From assembly GCA_003171235.1 (NCBI GenBank), contig PMYM01000251.1, forward strand, positions 506 to 6,553: 6,048 nt of DNA, read 5' to 3'. This DNA is from Phycisphaerales bacterium. GTDB taxonomy: Bacteria > Planctomycetota > Phycisphaerae > SM23-33. Shown in pieces: positions 1 through 5,744 of this stretch; position 1 is the stretch's first letter, and every line of letters starts with the position of its first letter. The notes beneath the pieces were generated by a model that was not told the DNA's origin, did no database searches, and worked only from the letters and a program-made list of their open reading frames with translations. Position numbers and translations under genes: made by a program.

Positions 1-468
1 GCCGACGTGCTGCTGGGCCAGGGCGACATGCTCTTCCTCCAGCCGGGCACCAGTCAGCTCATCCGCGCCCAGGGCACCCTGGTGGACGAGAGCGAACTGC
101 GGGCCCTGGTGGCCCACTGCAAGCAGGCCGCCCCGGTGTACTGCGCCGAACTGGTCCGCCTGCAGTCCTGCGGCGGCCAGGAGGGCGGCAGCGGCGAGCG
201 CGACGAGATGTTCGACCAGGCCGTCGAGATCATCCTGGCCAGCCAGCGCGGCAGCGTCAGCCTGCTGCAGCGCCGGCTGCAGGTGGGCTACAGCCGGGCC
301 AGCCGGATCGTCGACCAGATGGCCCAGGCCGGCATCCTGGGCAACTACAAGGGCTCCCAGGCCCGCGAGTGCATGATGACCCTGGAACAGTGGCAGCAAT
401 TCAAGGCCAACATCCAGGCCGACCATTCCGGCGCCAACGCCGCCGACGGCGCCCCCACCAGCGTGTAA
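1..468 (+). CDS. ftsK: DNA translocase FtsK/SpoIIIE, C-terminal part (5' end outside window)
   Basis: This is the last 155 residues of an FtsK/SpoIIIE-type DNA translocase, the septum-associated ATPase that pumps chromosomal DNA during division and activates XerCD dimer resolution. The reading frame is already open at base 1. Residues 5-24 carry the end of the motor domain (LLGQGDMLFLQPGTSQLIR), a hallmark stretch of the family. A Gly/Ser/Glu-rich linker lies at about 56-68. The gamma winged-helix domain spans about 69-124, with the conserved core SVSLLQRRLQVGYSRASRIVDQ; this domain reads the polar KOPS/SRS sequences. A polar tail of about 30 residues follows to the TAA. The Walker motifs lie upstream of the window and cannot be checked. 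Identification is secure from these motifs; whether the full protein has N-terminal membrane segments cannot be seen. Confidence 0.95.
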   Translation, partial: ADVLLGQGDMLFLQPGTSQLIRAQGTLVDESELRALVAHCKQAAPVYCAELVRLQSCGGQEGGSGERDEMFDQAVEIILASQRGSVSLLQRRLQVGYSRASRIVDQMAQAGILGNYKGSQARECMMTLEQWQQFKANIQADHSGANAADGAPTSV

Positions 469-473
469 CGAAA

Positions 474-546
474 AAAGCTAAAAGCTGAAAGCTGAAATGA
501 AGACTGGCCGCCTTGGTTTCTATTTCAGCTTTTAGCTTTCAGCTTT
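474..546. repeat. 25-bp inverted repeat built from AGCT(A/G)AA heptads; possible terminator
   Basis: Arms at 474-498 and 522-546 match at 23 of 25 positions, around a 23-nt spacer. Each arm is made of three tandem heptads: AGCTAAA, AGCTGAA, AGCTGAA on the left, and TTCAGCT, TTTAGCT, TTCAGCT on the right. The two mismatches arise because the heptad variants come in a different order in the two arms. It starts 5 bp after the ftsK stop, so a transcript would fold into a long AU-rich hairpin there. Only a short T-run follows (CTTTATTC), so a rho-independent terminator is possible but not clear. Confidence 0.75.
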
Positions 547-583
547 ATTCGCACTCTTACGTGCTATTATTCTTCAAACTCCT

Positions 584-587
584 GGAG
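584..587 (+). promoter_or_regulatory. Ribosome binding site of the small lipoprotein gene
   Basis: GGAG lies 8 nt before the ATG at 596, which supports that start codon. A TATTAT at 565-570 could be a -10 box, but no convincing -35 is seen, so I do not call a promoter. Confidence 0.6.
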
Positions 588-595
588 AAACCATT

Positions 596-931
596 ATGAA
601 GAAACTGCATGTGCTGGGATGTGCGAGCCTGCTGGCGGGCCTGCTGGCGCTGGCCGGCTGCGACAAGAACGTGACCGTGGCTTACGTCAACAGCACCCAG
701 CAGTCGCGGACGGTGGACCTGTCGGAGCCGGGCATGGGGCATGAGCAGTTCGTGGTGCCTCCCGGCAGCGTGGTGCCCGTCAAGCTCAGGATTCCCAAGG
801 ACGAACTGCCCGCCACCTACCAGTGGTCCGCCGGCCCCGACAGCCAGGGCAGCTTCACCATCGACCGCAAGAGCAAGGGCTGGATGCAGATCGACGTAGC
901 CCGCGGGAGCCCCCCGGCGGCCGAACACTAG
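596..931 (+). CDS. Small putative lipoprotein, function unknown
   Basis: A 111-residue protein with a clear type II (lipoprotein) signal peptide: MKK, a hydrophobic stretch at residues 4-20, then the lipobox L19-A20-G21-C22. Cleavage before C22 would leave a mature protein of about 90 residues anchored by lipid. The mature part starts CDKNVTVAYVNSTQQSRTVD and has alternating hydrophobic/polar stretches that suggest a small beta-sandwich, for example around residues 50-66 and 78-102. That fold reading is inference only. I recognise no family. The start is supported by GGAG at 584-587. It sits alone between ftsK (same strand, 127 bp upstream) and a convergent minus-strand gene. The open frame antisense to it (557-949) lacks any comparable signal. 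Confidence 0.85.
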   Translation: MKKLHVLGCASLLAGLLALAGCDKNVTVAYVNSTQQSRTVDLSEPGMGHEQFVVPPGSVVPVKLRIPKDELPATYQWSAGPDSQGSFTIDRKSKGWMQIDVARGSPPAAEH

Positions 932-972
932 CCCCAGCCGGAATTTCAAGCTGGTGTCGCCCCACGCCGGGC

Positions 973-993
973 GGCGGGCAGCGCCCGCCCTAC
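973..993. repeat. REP-like hairpin followed by CTAC
   Basis: A perfect 7-bp stem, GGCGGGC (973-979) and GCCCGCC (983-989), with a 3-nt loop AGC, is followed directly by CTAC at 990-993. Read on the minus strand this is GTAG plus a palindrome, the layout of GTAG-type REP elements. It lies between the convergent lipoprotein and secreted-protein genes (gap 932-1064), where it could also act as a bidirectional terminator. The 12 bases at 986-997 recur at 2996-3007. Confidence 0.6.
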
Positions 994-1064
994 CCGGTTG
1001 CGTGCAACGCAGCCGGTTAAGGTAGGTTGTACGCCTTACCGATCAGCGAACTACAATGCGAGTG

Positions 1065-2231
1065 TCATGGTAAAGTAGTAGGCATCCCGTCCGACTTGCC
1101 CCTGGATTTCCCAGGCTCGTCGCGTCCAGAGGCAGTGGGTTGCAGCAGGTCGTCGATGTGTTTGAGGACGTTGGCCGTTTGCCCCCGAACCCTGCGGTCT
1201 TTTAGGTCGGCTGAAAAGGTGAGCAGTTGTTCTTTTGTCGCCCCAAGAAGGGATCGGTCCTTGCAGTTCTGAAGCAGGTCGTCGACGGCGTTGATCACCA
1301 TTAGTTGGGCTTGCTCTCCCTTGGCACGGTTCATCGAGCGCAACAGGGGGATGACGATGCCAAGCCTGTCGGGCCTGTCCCGCATGGCACGCTGTGCCAG
1401 GCTGCCCCAAGCCATGGTGTCCGGATCCGCGGGGCTAACTGCAAGAAGACGCTCGATGAGTTGCTCAGGAGTTGCAGAAACCAACGCGCTTTCCACGGAC
1501 GGGAATCGCTGCTTCAATCCGTACTCACGATGGAGGGGGTGTTCGCCATCCGGCAGTTTCGACACCTTGATGACAAGCTTGCCGCCCTGTTTCCAATATT
1601 CCGGGCTGCCTTCGTGCCAGTATCGCTTCGGGTTATCTTCCTTCACGGCTGGAACGGCATAGTCCAACAGAATCCGCGCCACATCGCCGCCGTGGTGGAC
1701 CCTGCAGCGATTAAATTCATCCACTCCGACCTTCCCGTCGTGGCCGCCAGTGCCATTCAGGAACTTGCCCGTGACGGCCTTCGCGAAAGCCGCCCAGTCC
1801 GCAACATCTTGCGCCACTGCAGGGGATGAGATCTCAATGGTGATACTAACCGACGTATCCCATATCCGGAACTTGCAGTCATCCACGGCATACTCCGCCA
1901 CAAGCAAATCGTGGCCCTCCGGGCTTCGGTGAATGGCTGTGAGACGTGAGACAACGTCCGATGGAACCCACTTTGGCTGAATCACGAGCGCCAGCCATTC
2001 TCGGCAGCAACCGCGTGCCGCCAATGAATCGTCAGCGGGAATGGGCGAGGCCAACTCTTTACTTGAGGGCCACTGCACCAGACTGGACACACAATCTCTG
2101 GCTGCCTCAGACTGCTGGCTGTTCCACTCGACAACCGTCGCAACCGAATCTGCGGCCAAGCACAGTTCCCCCGAGCCGCTAAACAATACCGTCATCGTCG
2201 CCATCCCAAGAGCAATAAGAGTGCGTCGCAT
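1065..2231 (-). CDS. Putative secreted protein of unknown function
   Basis: A 388-residue protein starting MRRTLIALGM. Residues 1-26 look like a Sec signal peptide: two Arg, a hydrophobic core at about 5-17, and a likely cleavage after LCLA. An in-frame ATG 18 bp upstream (2247-2249) is possible, but AGGAAGG lies 6 nt before the chosen start, so the shorter form is preferred. The mature protein has a cysteine-containing N-terminal half. From about residue 255 on it looks all-helical (VSATPEQLIERLLAVSPADP, then LVINAVDDLL-type helices), possibly HEAT/ARM-like, and it ends in a basic polar tail. I recognise no catalytic motif or family. It is 61 bp downstream of the transglutaminase-like remnant on the same strand and could be co-transcribed with it. 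The stretch is visibly more A/T-rich than ftsK or rmuC, suggesting accessory origin. Confidence 0.75.
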   Translation of the reverse strand: MRRTLIALGMATMTVLFSGSGELCLAADSVATVVEWNSQQSEAARDCVSSLVQWPSSKELASPIPADDSLAARGCCREWLALVIQPKWVPSDVVSRLTAIHRSPEGHDLLVAEYAVDDCKFRIWDTSVSITIEISSPAVAQDVADWAAFAKAVTGKFLNGTGGHDGKVGVDEFNRCRVHHGGDVARILLDYAVPAVKEDNPKRYWHEGSPEYWKQGGKLVIKVSKLPDGEHPLHREYGLKQRFPSVESALVSATPEQLIERLLAVSPADPDTMAWGSLAQRAMRDRPDRLGIVIPLLRSMNRAKGEQAQLMVINAVDDLLQNCKDRSLLGATKEQLLTFSADLKDRRVRGQTANVLKHIDDLLQPTASGRDEPGKSRGKSDGMPTTLP

Positions 2232-2237
2232 GTTGTT

Positions 2238-2244
2238 CCTTCCT
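2238..2244 (-). promoter_or_regulatory. Ribosome binding site deciding the start of the secreted-protein gene
   Basis: On the minus strand AGGAAGG is separated by AACAAC (6 nt) from the ATG at 2229-2231. The alternative ATG at 2247-2249 has an AAGGA directly against it, which is too close for normal spacing. This favours the downstream start. Confidence 0.65.
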
Positions 2245-2292
2245 TTCATTCCTTGATTGGTTCAACGCTACCCATCTCAGCAACAGCATCTT

Positions 2293-2814
2293 TCACGGAT
2301 TCGGGAGACCCACTGCATTTGGGTGATCATGCAAGTCCTTTACCCGAGTGTTCTCACCGTAGCTCCACCATTGGTTGAACGCCGTGCTATCATCGCTCAC
2401 CTTATGCAGGAGTTTAAGCAACCCCAACGGGTCCGCCACCGTGTCGAGACGGTCCCAGACTGTCAGGTACTTGGTAGCGCCTCCATCAACAATATCAACG
2501 ACGCTAAAACATCCCTCATAGTTGTTAAGATATCCTCCATTTGACTGCTCATAACGCAGGTAGATTGTGCCGTGAGTCGGATCCGAACACGTCGTTTCCT
2601 CCCGACTGCTGGCATCCTTATCTCCGGGCGGGAGCCCGCCGGTTGGATAGGCGAAGGTGGCCACAGCGCTCGGTATGCCTAGCATCCACAGCGCGTGAAC
2701 GGCCAACTTCGCGCCTTCCCCGCAGTCAACTTTCTCGCCGCCAGGATCGAGAGCCTTCCATATCGGGCTGTTCAGCGGCTGCGAGTCCGTAGGTCGGGCA
2801 TACTTGCCCGACAT
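2293..2814 (-). pseudogene. 5'-truncated gene, weakly transglutaminase-like, fused to repeat DNA
   Basis: About 165 native residues remain, ending at the TGA at 2293-2295. The best landmark is VDCGEGAKLAVHALWMLGIP, which resembles the catalytic-Cys helix of transglutaminase-like proteins (Cys31 counted from the ATG at 2812-2814). H81 and D121 (in TKYLTVWDRLD) could complete a triad, but the usual HAW/D spacing is not clear, so function is tentative. No signal peptide or native start is visible. The frame stays open up to 3045, but everything beyond 2788 translates repeat sequence: MSGKYARPT and SGILARH from the REP doublet, STGVSPVAGGG from the tandem array. The native 5' end therefore appears lost or displaced at the repeat junction. 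It could still be expressed from the ATG inside the REP doublet. The secreted-protein gene lies 61 bp downstream. Confidence 0.5.
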
Positions 2815-2861
2815 TCCTCTGTCACTGCTCCGGCAGTGTCGGGCAAGTATGCCCGACCTAC
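2789..2861. repeat. REP doublet (REPIN-like): two REP hairpins in inverted orientation
   Basis: The outer arms 2789-2813 and 2837-2861 form a perfect 25-bp inverted repeat around a 23-nt spacer. Each arm is itself a perfect hairpin with an 8-bp stem, GTCGGGCA and TGCCCGAC. The loops are TACT (2801-2804) and AGTA (2846-2849). The left hairpin is preceded directly by GTAG (2789-2792) and the right one is followed directly by CTAC (2858-2861). This is the arrangement of bacterial REP doublets mobilised by RAYT (TnpA-REP) enzymes. It sits exactly at the broken 5' end of the transglutaminase-like remnant. Confidence 0.85.
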
Positions 2862-2871
2862 CCGGCTGGGA

Positions 2872-2904
2872 CATGTCCTTCCGCACAAGGCGCGTAAGGA
2901 CATG
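2872..2904. repeat. Inverted repeat, 9-bp arms
   Basis: CATGTCCTT (2872-2880) and AAGGACATG (2896-2904) pair perfectly around a 15-nt loop. It is part of the non-coding repeat block 2789-3135. No GTAG/CTAC flank is seen, so it belongs to a different repeat type from the REP-like units. Confidence 0.6.
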
Positions 2905-2937
2905 GCACCCGGCCGAAGGCCCCCCATCGCGCAGGGT

Positions 2938-2955
2938 GTGCAACTCTTGTTGCAC
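2938..2955. repeat. Small perfect hairpin
   Basis: GTGCAAC (2938-2944) and GTTGCAC (2949-2955) form a perfect 7-bp stem with loop TCTT. It lies inside the repeat block and has no flanking CTAC. Confidence 0.55.
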
Positions 2956-2974
2956 GCAGAACAAGCAGGATTGC

Positions 2975-3003
2975 GCGAGCGGCCAAGCAGCCGTTCGCCC
3001 TAC
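2975..3003. repeat. REP-like hairpin followed by CTAC
   Basis: GCGAGCGGC (2975-2983) and GCCGTTCGC (2990-2998) pair at 8 of 9 positions with loop CAAGCA. CTAC follows at 3000-3003 after one extra C. The 12 bases at 2996-3007 (CGCCCTACCCGG) recur exactly at 986-997, just after the hairpin there, so both loci carry a related element. Confidence 0.55.
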
Positions 3004-3011
3004 CCGGCCAC

Positions 3012-3135
3012 CACCCGCCACAGGCGAGACGCCTGTGCTACCCACCCGCCACAGGCGAGACGCCTGTGCTACCCACCCGCCACAGGCCAGACGCCTGTGC
3101 TACCCACTCGCCACAGGCGAGGTGCCTGTGCTACC
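3012..3135. repeat. Tandem array of four 31-bp units, each a hairpin plus CTAC
   Basis: Units lie at 3012-3042, 3043-3073, 3074-3104 and 3105-3135 with no spacers. Units 1 and 2 are identical. Unit 3 has one change (GGCG to GGCC), and unit 4 has changes at CACTC and GAGGTG. Each unit holds CACAGGCG, loop AGA, CGCCTGTG, then CTACC. Units 3 and 4 have a mismatch or wobble at the loop end of the stem. The array ends 2 bp past the TAG of the DHOD-like gene, so a read-through transcript would carry four consecutive hairpins. It is not CRISPR, because there are no spacers. Confidence 0.9.
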
Positions 3136-3137
3136 AG

Positions 3138-4127
3138 CTATTTCCAGCTTTCCAGGGTCTTCATATAGTTGGCCCGCTCGAAGACGGCCGGTTCGGCAAC
3201 TCTCTTCTGGCTGAGGGCGCCGCGGGCTTCATGGAGGTTTTCGTAGCCGCGCTGGGCGAGGATGTCGGTGAGGTCCTGGCGGACCTTGGCCATGTGGGCG
3301 ATGCCGTTCTTGAGCAGGGCCGAGGTCATCATCACCACGTCGGCGCCGGCCAGGATGAGCTTGGCGGCGTCGGCGCCGGTGTGCACGCCGCTGCTGGCGG
3401 CCAGCGAGGAGCGAAGCTTGCCGTACAGGATGGCGATCCAGCGCAGCGGCAGGCGGATGTCCTCGCTGTTTGAGAGCACCAGCCGCGGGCGGACGTCCAT
3501 CTCGGCCAGGTCGATGTCGGGCTGGTAGAAGCGGTTGAACAGCACCAGGGCGTCGGCCCGGGATTGGTCCAACCGCTTGGCCATGTTGGCGAAGGCCGAG
3601 AAGAACGGCGAGAGCTTCACCGCCACCGGCACCCTGACGCTGGCCTTGACCGTCTCCAGGATGTCCAGGAAGACCTTCTCGATCACCGAGCTGTTGATGG
3701 CCGGGTTGGTGGGGATCATGTACACGTTCAGCTCGATGGCGTCGGCCCCGGCGGATTCAATGTCCTTGGCGAAATTCGTCCAGCCGCCGGTGGAGATGCC
3801 GTTGAGGCTGGCAATGACGGGGATTTTGCAGGCGGCCTTGGCCTGCTCGATGTTCTCCAGGTACAACTGCGGGCCGACCTTGAACGACTCCATCGGCGGG
3901 TAGTACGTCAGCGCCTCGGCGAACTGCTCGGTGCCGCGCTCCAAGTAGTAATTCAGCGCCAGCGCCTCCTGCTCCAATTGCTCCTCGAAGATCGAGTGCA
4001 TCACCACCGCCCCGGCCCCGGCGTCGGCCAGGGCCTTTATGTTCTCGATCTTCTTGCTCAGCGGTCCGGCCGATGCAACCAGCGGACACGACAACTCCAG
4101 CCCCATGTACTTGGTGGACAGATCCAT
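3138..4127 (-). CDS. Dihydroorotate dehydrogenase-like flavoprotein
   Basis: A 329-residue protein of the DHOD-like family, a predicted cytoplasmic FMN-binding TIM barrel related to class 1 dihydroorotate dehydrogenase. Visible landmarks are the N-terminal strand MDLSTKYMGLELSCPLVASA (1-20), SLNGISTGGW (107-116), IELNVYMIPTNP (131-142), VAVKLSPFF (168-176, with K171 equivalent to the flavin-contacting Lys), ALVLFNRFYQPDID (193-206), SGVHTGADAAKLILAGAD (246-263, phosphate/FMN loop) and VMMTSALLKNG (265-275). True class 1A enzymes have a catalytic Cys soon after the ELN motif (ELNLSCPN); here the same place reads NVYMIPTNP, so the usual base is absent. That is known for this DHOD-like subfamily and argues against a role in pyrimidine synthesis; the substrate is unknown. 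The ATG has AGAAGG 7 nt upstream. It is divergent from rmuC. Confidence 0.88.
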   Translation of the reverse strand: MDLSTKYMGLELSCPLVASAGPLSKKIENIKALADAGAGAVVMHSIFEEQLEQEALALNYYLERGTEQFAEALTYYPPMESFKVGPQLYLENIEQAKAACKIPVIASLNGISTGGWTNFAKDIESAGADAIELNVYMIPTNPAINSSVIEKVFLDILETVKASVRVPVAVKLSPFFSAFANMAKRLDQSRADALVLFNRFYQPDIDLAEMDVRPRLVLSNSEDIRLPLRWIAILYGKLRSSLAASSGVHTGADAAKLILAGADVVMMTSALLKNGIAHMAKVRQDLTDILAQRGYENLHEARGALSQKRVAEPAVFERANYMKTLESWK

Positions 4128-4285
4128 GTGATGCCTTCTTTCCAGATCAGTGACTCGCCGTTAGGGTCTCTATGTGATTATTGGCCTCCGCGGCGGCCCT
4201 TGCCAGTCGGAGGGTCCGAAATCGTGAATCGACACGGGGACGCCAGGGGGTTAAACTCCTGCCTGGAAATCTGATTTGGTATTTC

Positions 4286-4342
4286 GGTGGCACAGGCTTT
4301 CGAGACTGTGCCCGCCAAACACGGGCGGGACGCCCGTGCCAC
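4286..4342. repeat. Composite palindromic element upstream of rmuC
   Basis: Two hairpins lie within outer arms GTGGCAC (4287-4293) and GTGCCAC (4336-4342). The first is GGCACAG (4289-4295) and CTGTGCC (4306-4312) with a 10-nt loop. The second is CACGGGCG (4320-4327), loop GGA, CGCCCGTG (4331-4338), followed by CCAC rather than CTAC. The second stem equals the 3012-3135 unit stem except for one compensated pair (A-T to G-C). The element ends 13 bp before the rmuC start and fills most of its 5' leader. Confidence 0.75.
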
Positions 4343-4355
4343 GTGCGAGGATGCC

Positions 4356-5744
4356 ATGGAAATCGTCTGGTTGATCGTGGGGCTGCTGGCCGGAGCGGCG
4401 GCTGGGTATTTCATCGCTGCCGCCCACGCCAAGGCCCGCCTGGCCCAGGAACTCTCCCAGGCCGCCAGCCGGGCATCGGCGGCGGAAAGCCTGCTGGCCG
4501 AGCTGCGCTCCCAGGCCGACAAGGCCGCCGCCGAGCGGCAGACGCTCACCAACCAACTCGCCGCCGAGCGCGAGGCCCGCACCGCCGCCCAGACCCAGCT
4601 CGAACAGGCACAGAAGTCCGCCCAGGAGCAGAAGGCCCTGCTGGAGGAGACCAAGGCGCGGATGCTGGACGCCTTCAAGGCCCTCTCCGGCGACGCCCTG
4701 CGCAGCAACAACCAGGCCTTTCTGGAACTGGCGCGCGAGCGGCTGGAGGCGGTGCTGGCCCAGGCCAAGGGCGACATCGGGCAGCGCCAGCAGGCCATCG
4801 ACGCGGCGGTCAAGCCCCTCTCGGCCGCGCTGGAGAAGTACGAAGAGCACCTGCGGCTGATGGATTCGCAGCGGGTGCAATCCGCCACCAGCCTGGAGGA
4901 GCAGATAAAGCACCTGGCAACCAGCAACCAGCAGCTTCAAAAGGAAACCGGCAACCTGGTGACGGCCCTGCGCAACCCGGCCGTCCGCGGGCGATGGGGC
5001 GAGGTCACGCTCCACCGCGTGGTCGAACTGGCCGGCATGAGCGAGCACTGCGACTATTCCGAGCAGGTCCACCTGGCCAACGAAGAGGGGGCCCTGCGCC
5101 CCGACATGGTGGTGCACCTGCCCGGCGGGCGCGACATCGTGGTGGACGCCAAGGTTTCGCTGGAGGCCTACCTGCGGGCCATCGACGCCGACGACGAAGT
5201 CCAGCGCCAGAGTTGCCTGGACCAGCACGCCCAGCAGCTTCGCGCTCACATGCAGAAGCTCTCGGGCAAGAGCTACTGGGACCAGTTCGAGCACACGCCG
5301 GAGTTCGTGGTGATGTTCATCCCGGGCGAATCTTTCTTCGCCTCGGCCCTGGACATCGACCGCTCGCTGCTGGAGGACGGCATGGAGCGGCGGGTGGTGC
5401 TGGCCACCCCCACCACGCTCATCGCCCTGCTGCGGGCGGTGGCCTACGGCTGGCGGCAGGAGAAGATGGCCCAGAACGCCCAGGAGATTTGCGACCTGGC
5501 CAAGGAACTGTACGACCGCGTGAAGGTCTTCCGCTCGCACCTGGTCAAGGTGGGCACGGCTTTGAACGGCTCGGTCCGGGCGTTCAACGATTCGGTGGGG
5601 TCGCTGGAGAGCCGGGTGCTGCCCTCGGTGCGGAAGTTCCAGGAGCTGGGCGCCGCCGGCGGCGAGGTTATCGAACCGGTCGAGCCGCTGGAATTGACGC
5701 CCAGGAAACTCATCGACGGGGCGCCTCCCGGCGACGAGGCCTAG
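4356..5744 (+). CDS. rmuC: DNA recombination protein RmuC
   Basis: A 462-residue RmuC homologue. The family is linked to limiting DNA inversions at short inverted repeats and has a PD-(D/E)XK nuclease-like core, though its biochemistry is poorly known. Residues 3-22 form one N-terminal membrane anchor (IVWLIVGLLAGAAAGYF). A long coiled coil follows at about 25-105, and more helical sequence continues to 200. The conserved core includes LVTALRNPAVRGRWGE (201-216), RPD (248-250), IVVDAKVSLEAYLRA (261-275, with D264 and K266 as putative catalytic residues), FVVMFIPGESFF (317-328), VVLATPTTLIALLRAVAYGW (347-366) and ICDLAKELYDRV (378-389). The frame extends upstream to 4287, but those residues (HGRDARAT) are repeat-derived. 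GCGAGG 5 nt before the ATG at 4356 supports the shorter start. Length and domains fit the family; the gene looks intact. Confidence 0.93.
   Translation: MEIVWLIVGLLAGAAAGYFIAAAHAKARLAQELSQAASRASAAESLLAELRSQADKAAAERQTLTNQLAAEREARTAAQTQLEQAQKSAQEQKALLEETKARMLDAFKALSGDALRSNNQAFLELARERLEAVLAQAKGDIGQRQQAIDAAVKPLSAALEKYEEHLRLMDSQRVQSATSLEEQIKHLATSNQQLQKETGNLVTALRNPAVRGRWGEVTLHRVVELAGMSEHCDYSEQVHLANEEGALRPDMVVHLPGGRDIVVDAKVSLEAYLRAIDADDEVQRQSCLDQHAQQLRAHMQKLSGKSYWDQFEHTPEFVVMFIPGESFFASALDIDRSLLEDGMERRVVLATPTTLIALLRAVAYGWRQEKMAQNAQEICDLAKELYDRVKVFRSHLVKVGTALNGSVRAFNDSVGSLESRVLPSVRKFQELGAAGGEVIEPVEPLELTPRKLIDGAPPGDEA

Noticed and set aside
474..546. Firm call of a rho-independent terminator
   Set aside because: The stem is long and A/T-rich with only a short, interrupted T-run after it, so only a possible terminator role is stated.
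557..949. Minus-strand open frame opposite the small lipoprotein
   Set aside because: No signal or family features; the plus-strand frame has a ribosome site and a clear lipobox.
1015..1040. Hairpin GGTTAAGG / CCTTACC as terminator of the minus-strand secreted-protein gene
   Set aside because: The stem has a bulge and an 11-nt loop, and no T-run follows on either strand.
3012..3135. Possible CRISPR array (31-bp direct repeats)
   Set aside because: The units abut each other with no spacers, each is a strong palindrome, and no cas genes are present.
3564..4274. Plus-strand open frame opposite the DHOD-like gene
   Set aside because: His/Arg/Gly/Leu-rich antisense translation; the minus-strand frame matches a known family over its full length.
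4128..4285. Divergent promoters between the DHOD-like gene and rmuC
   Set aside because: Promoters are likely there from gene layout, but I see no -35/-10 pair convincing enough to report.
4287..4355. Upstream start for rmuC giving 23 extra residues
   Set aside because: The extra residues (including HGRDARAT) translate the palindromic repeat, and a good ribosome site precedes the ATG at 4356 directly before the membrane anchor.
4251..5540. Long minus-strand open frame of 429 codons opposite rmuC
   Set aside because: Antisense shadow of rmuC with Leu/Gly/Val/His-rich low-complexity sequence and no recognisable motif.
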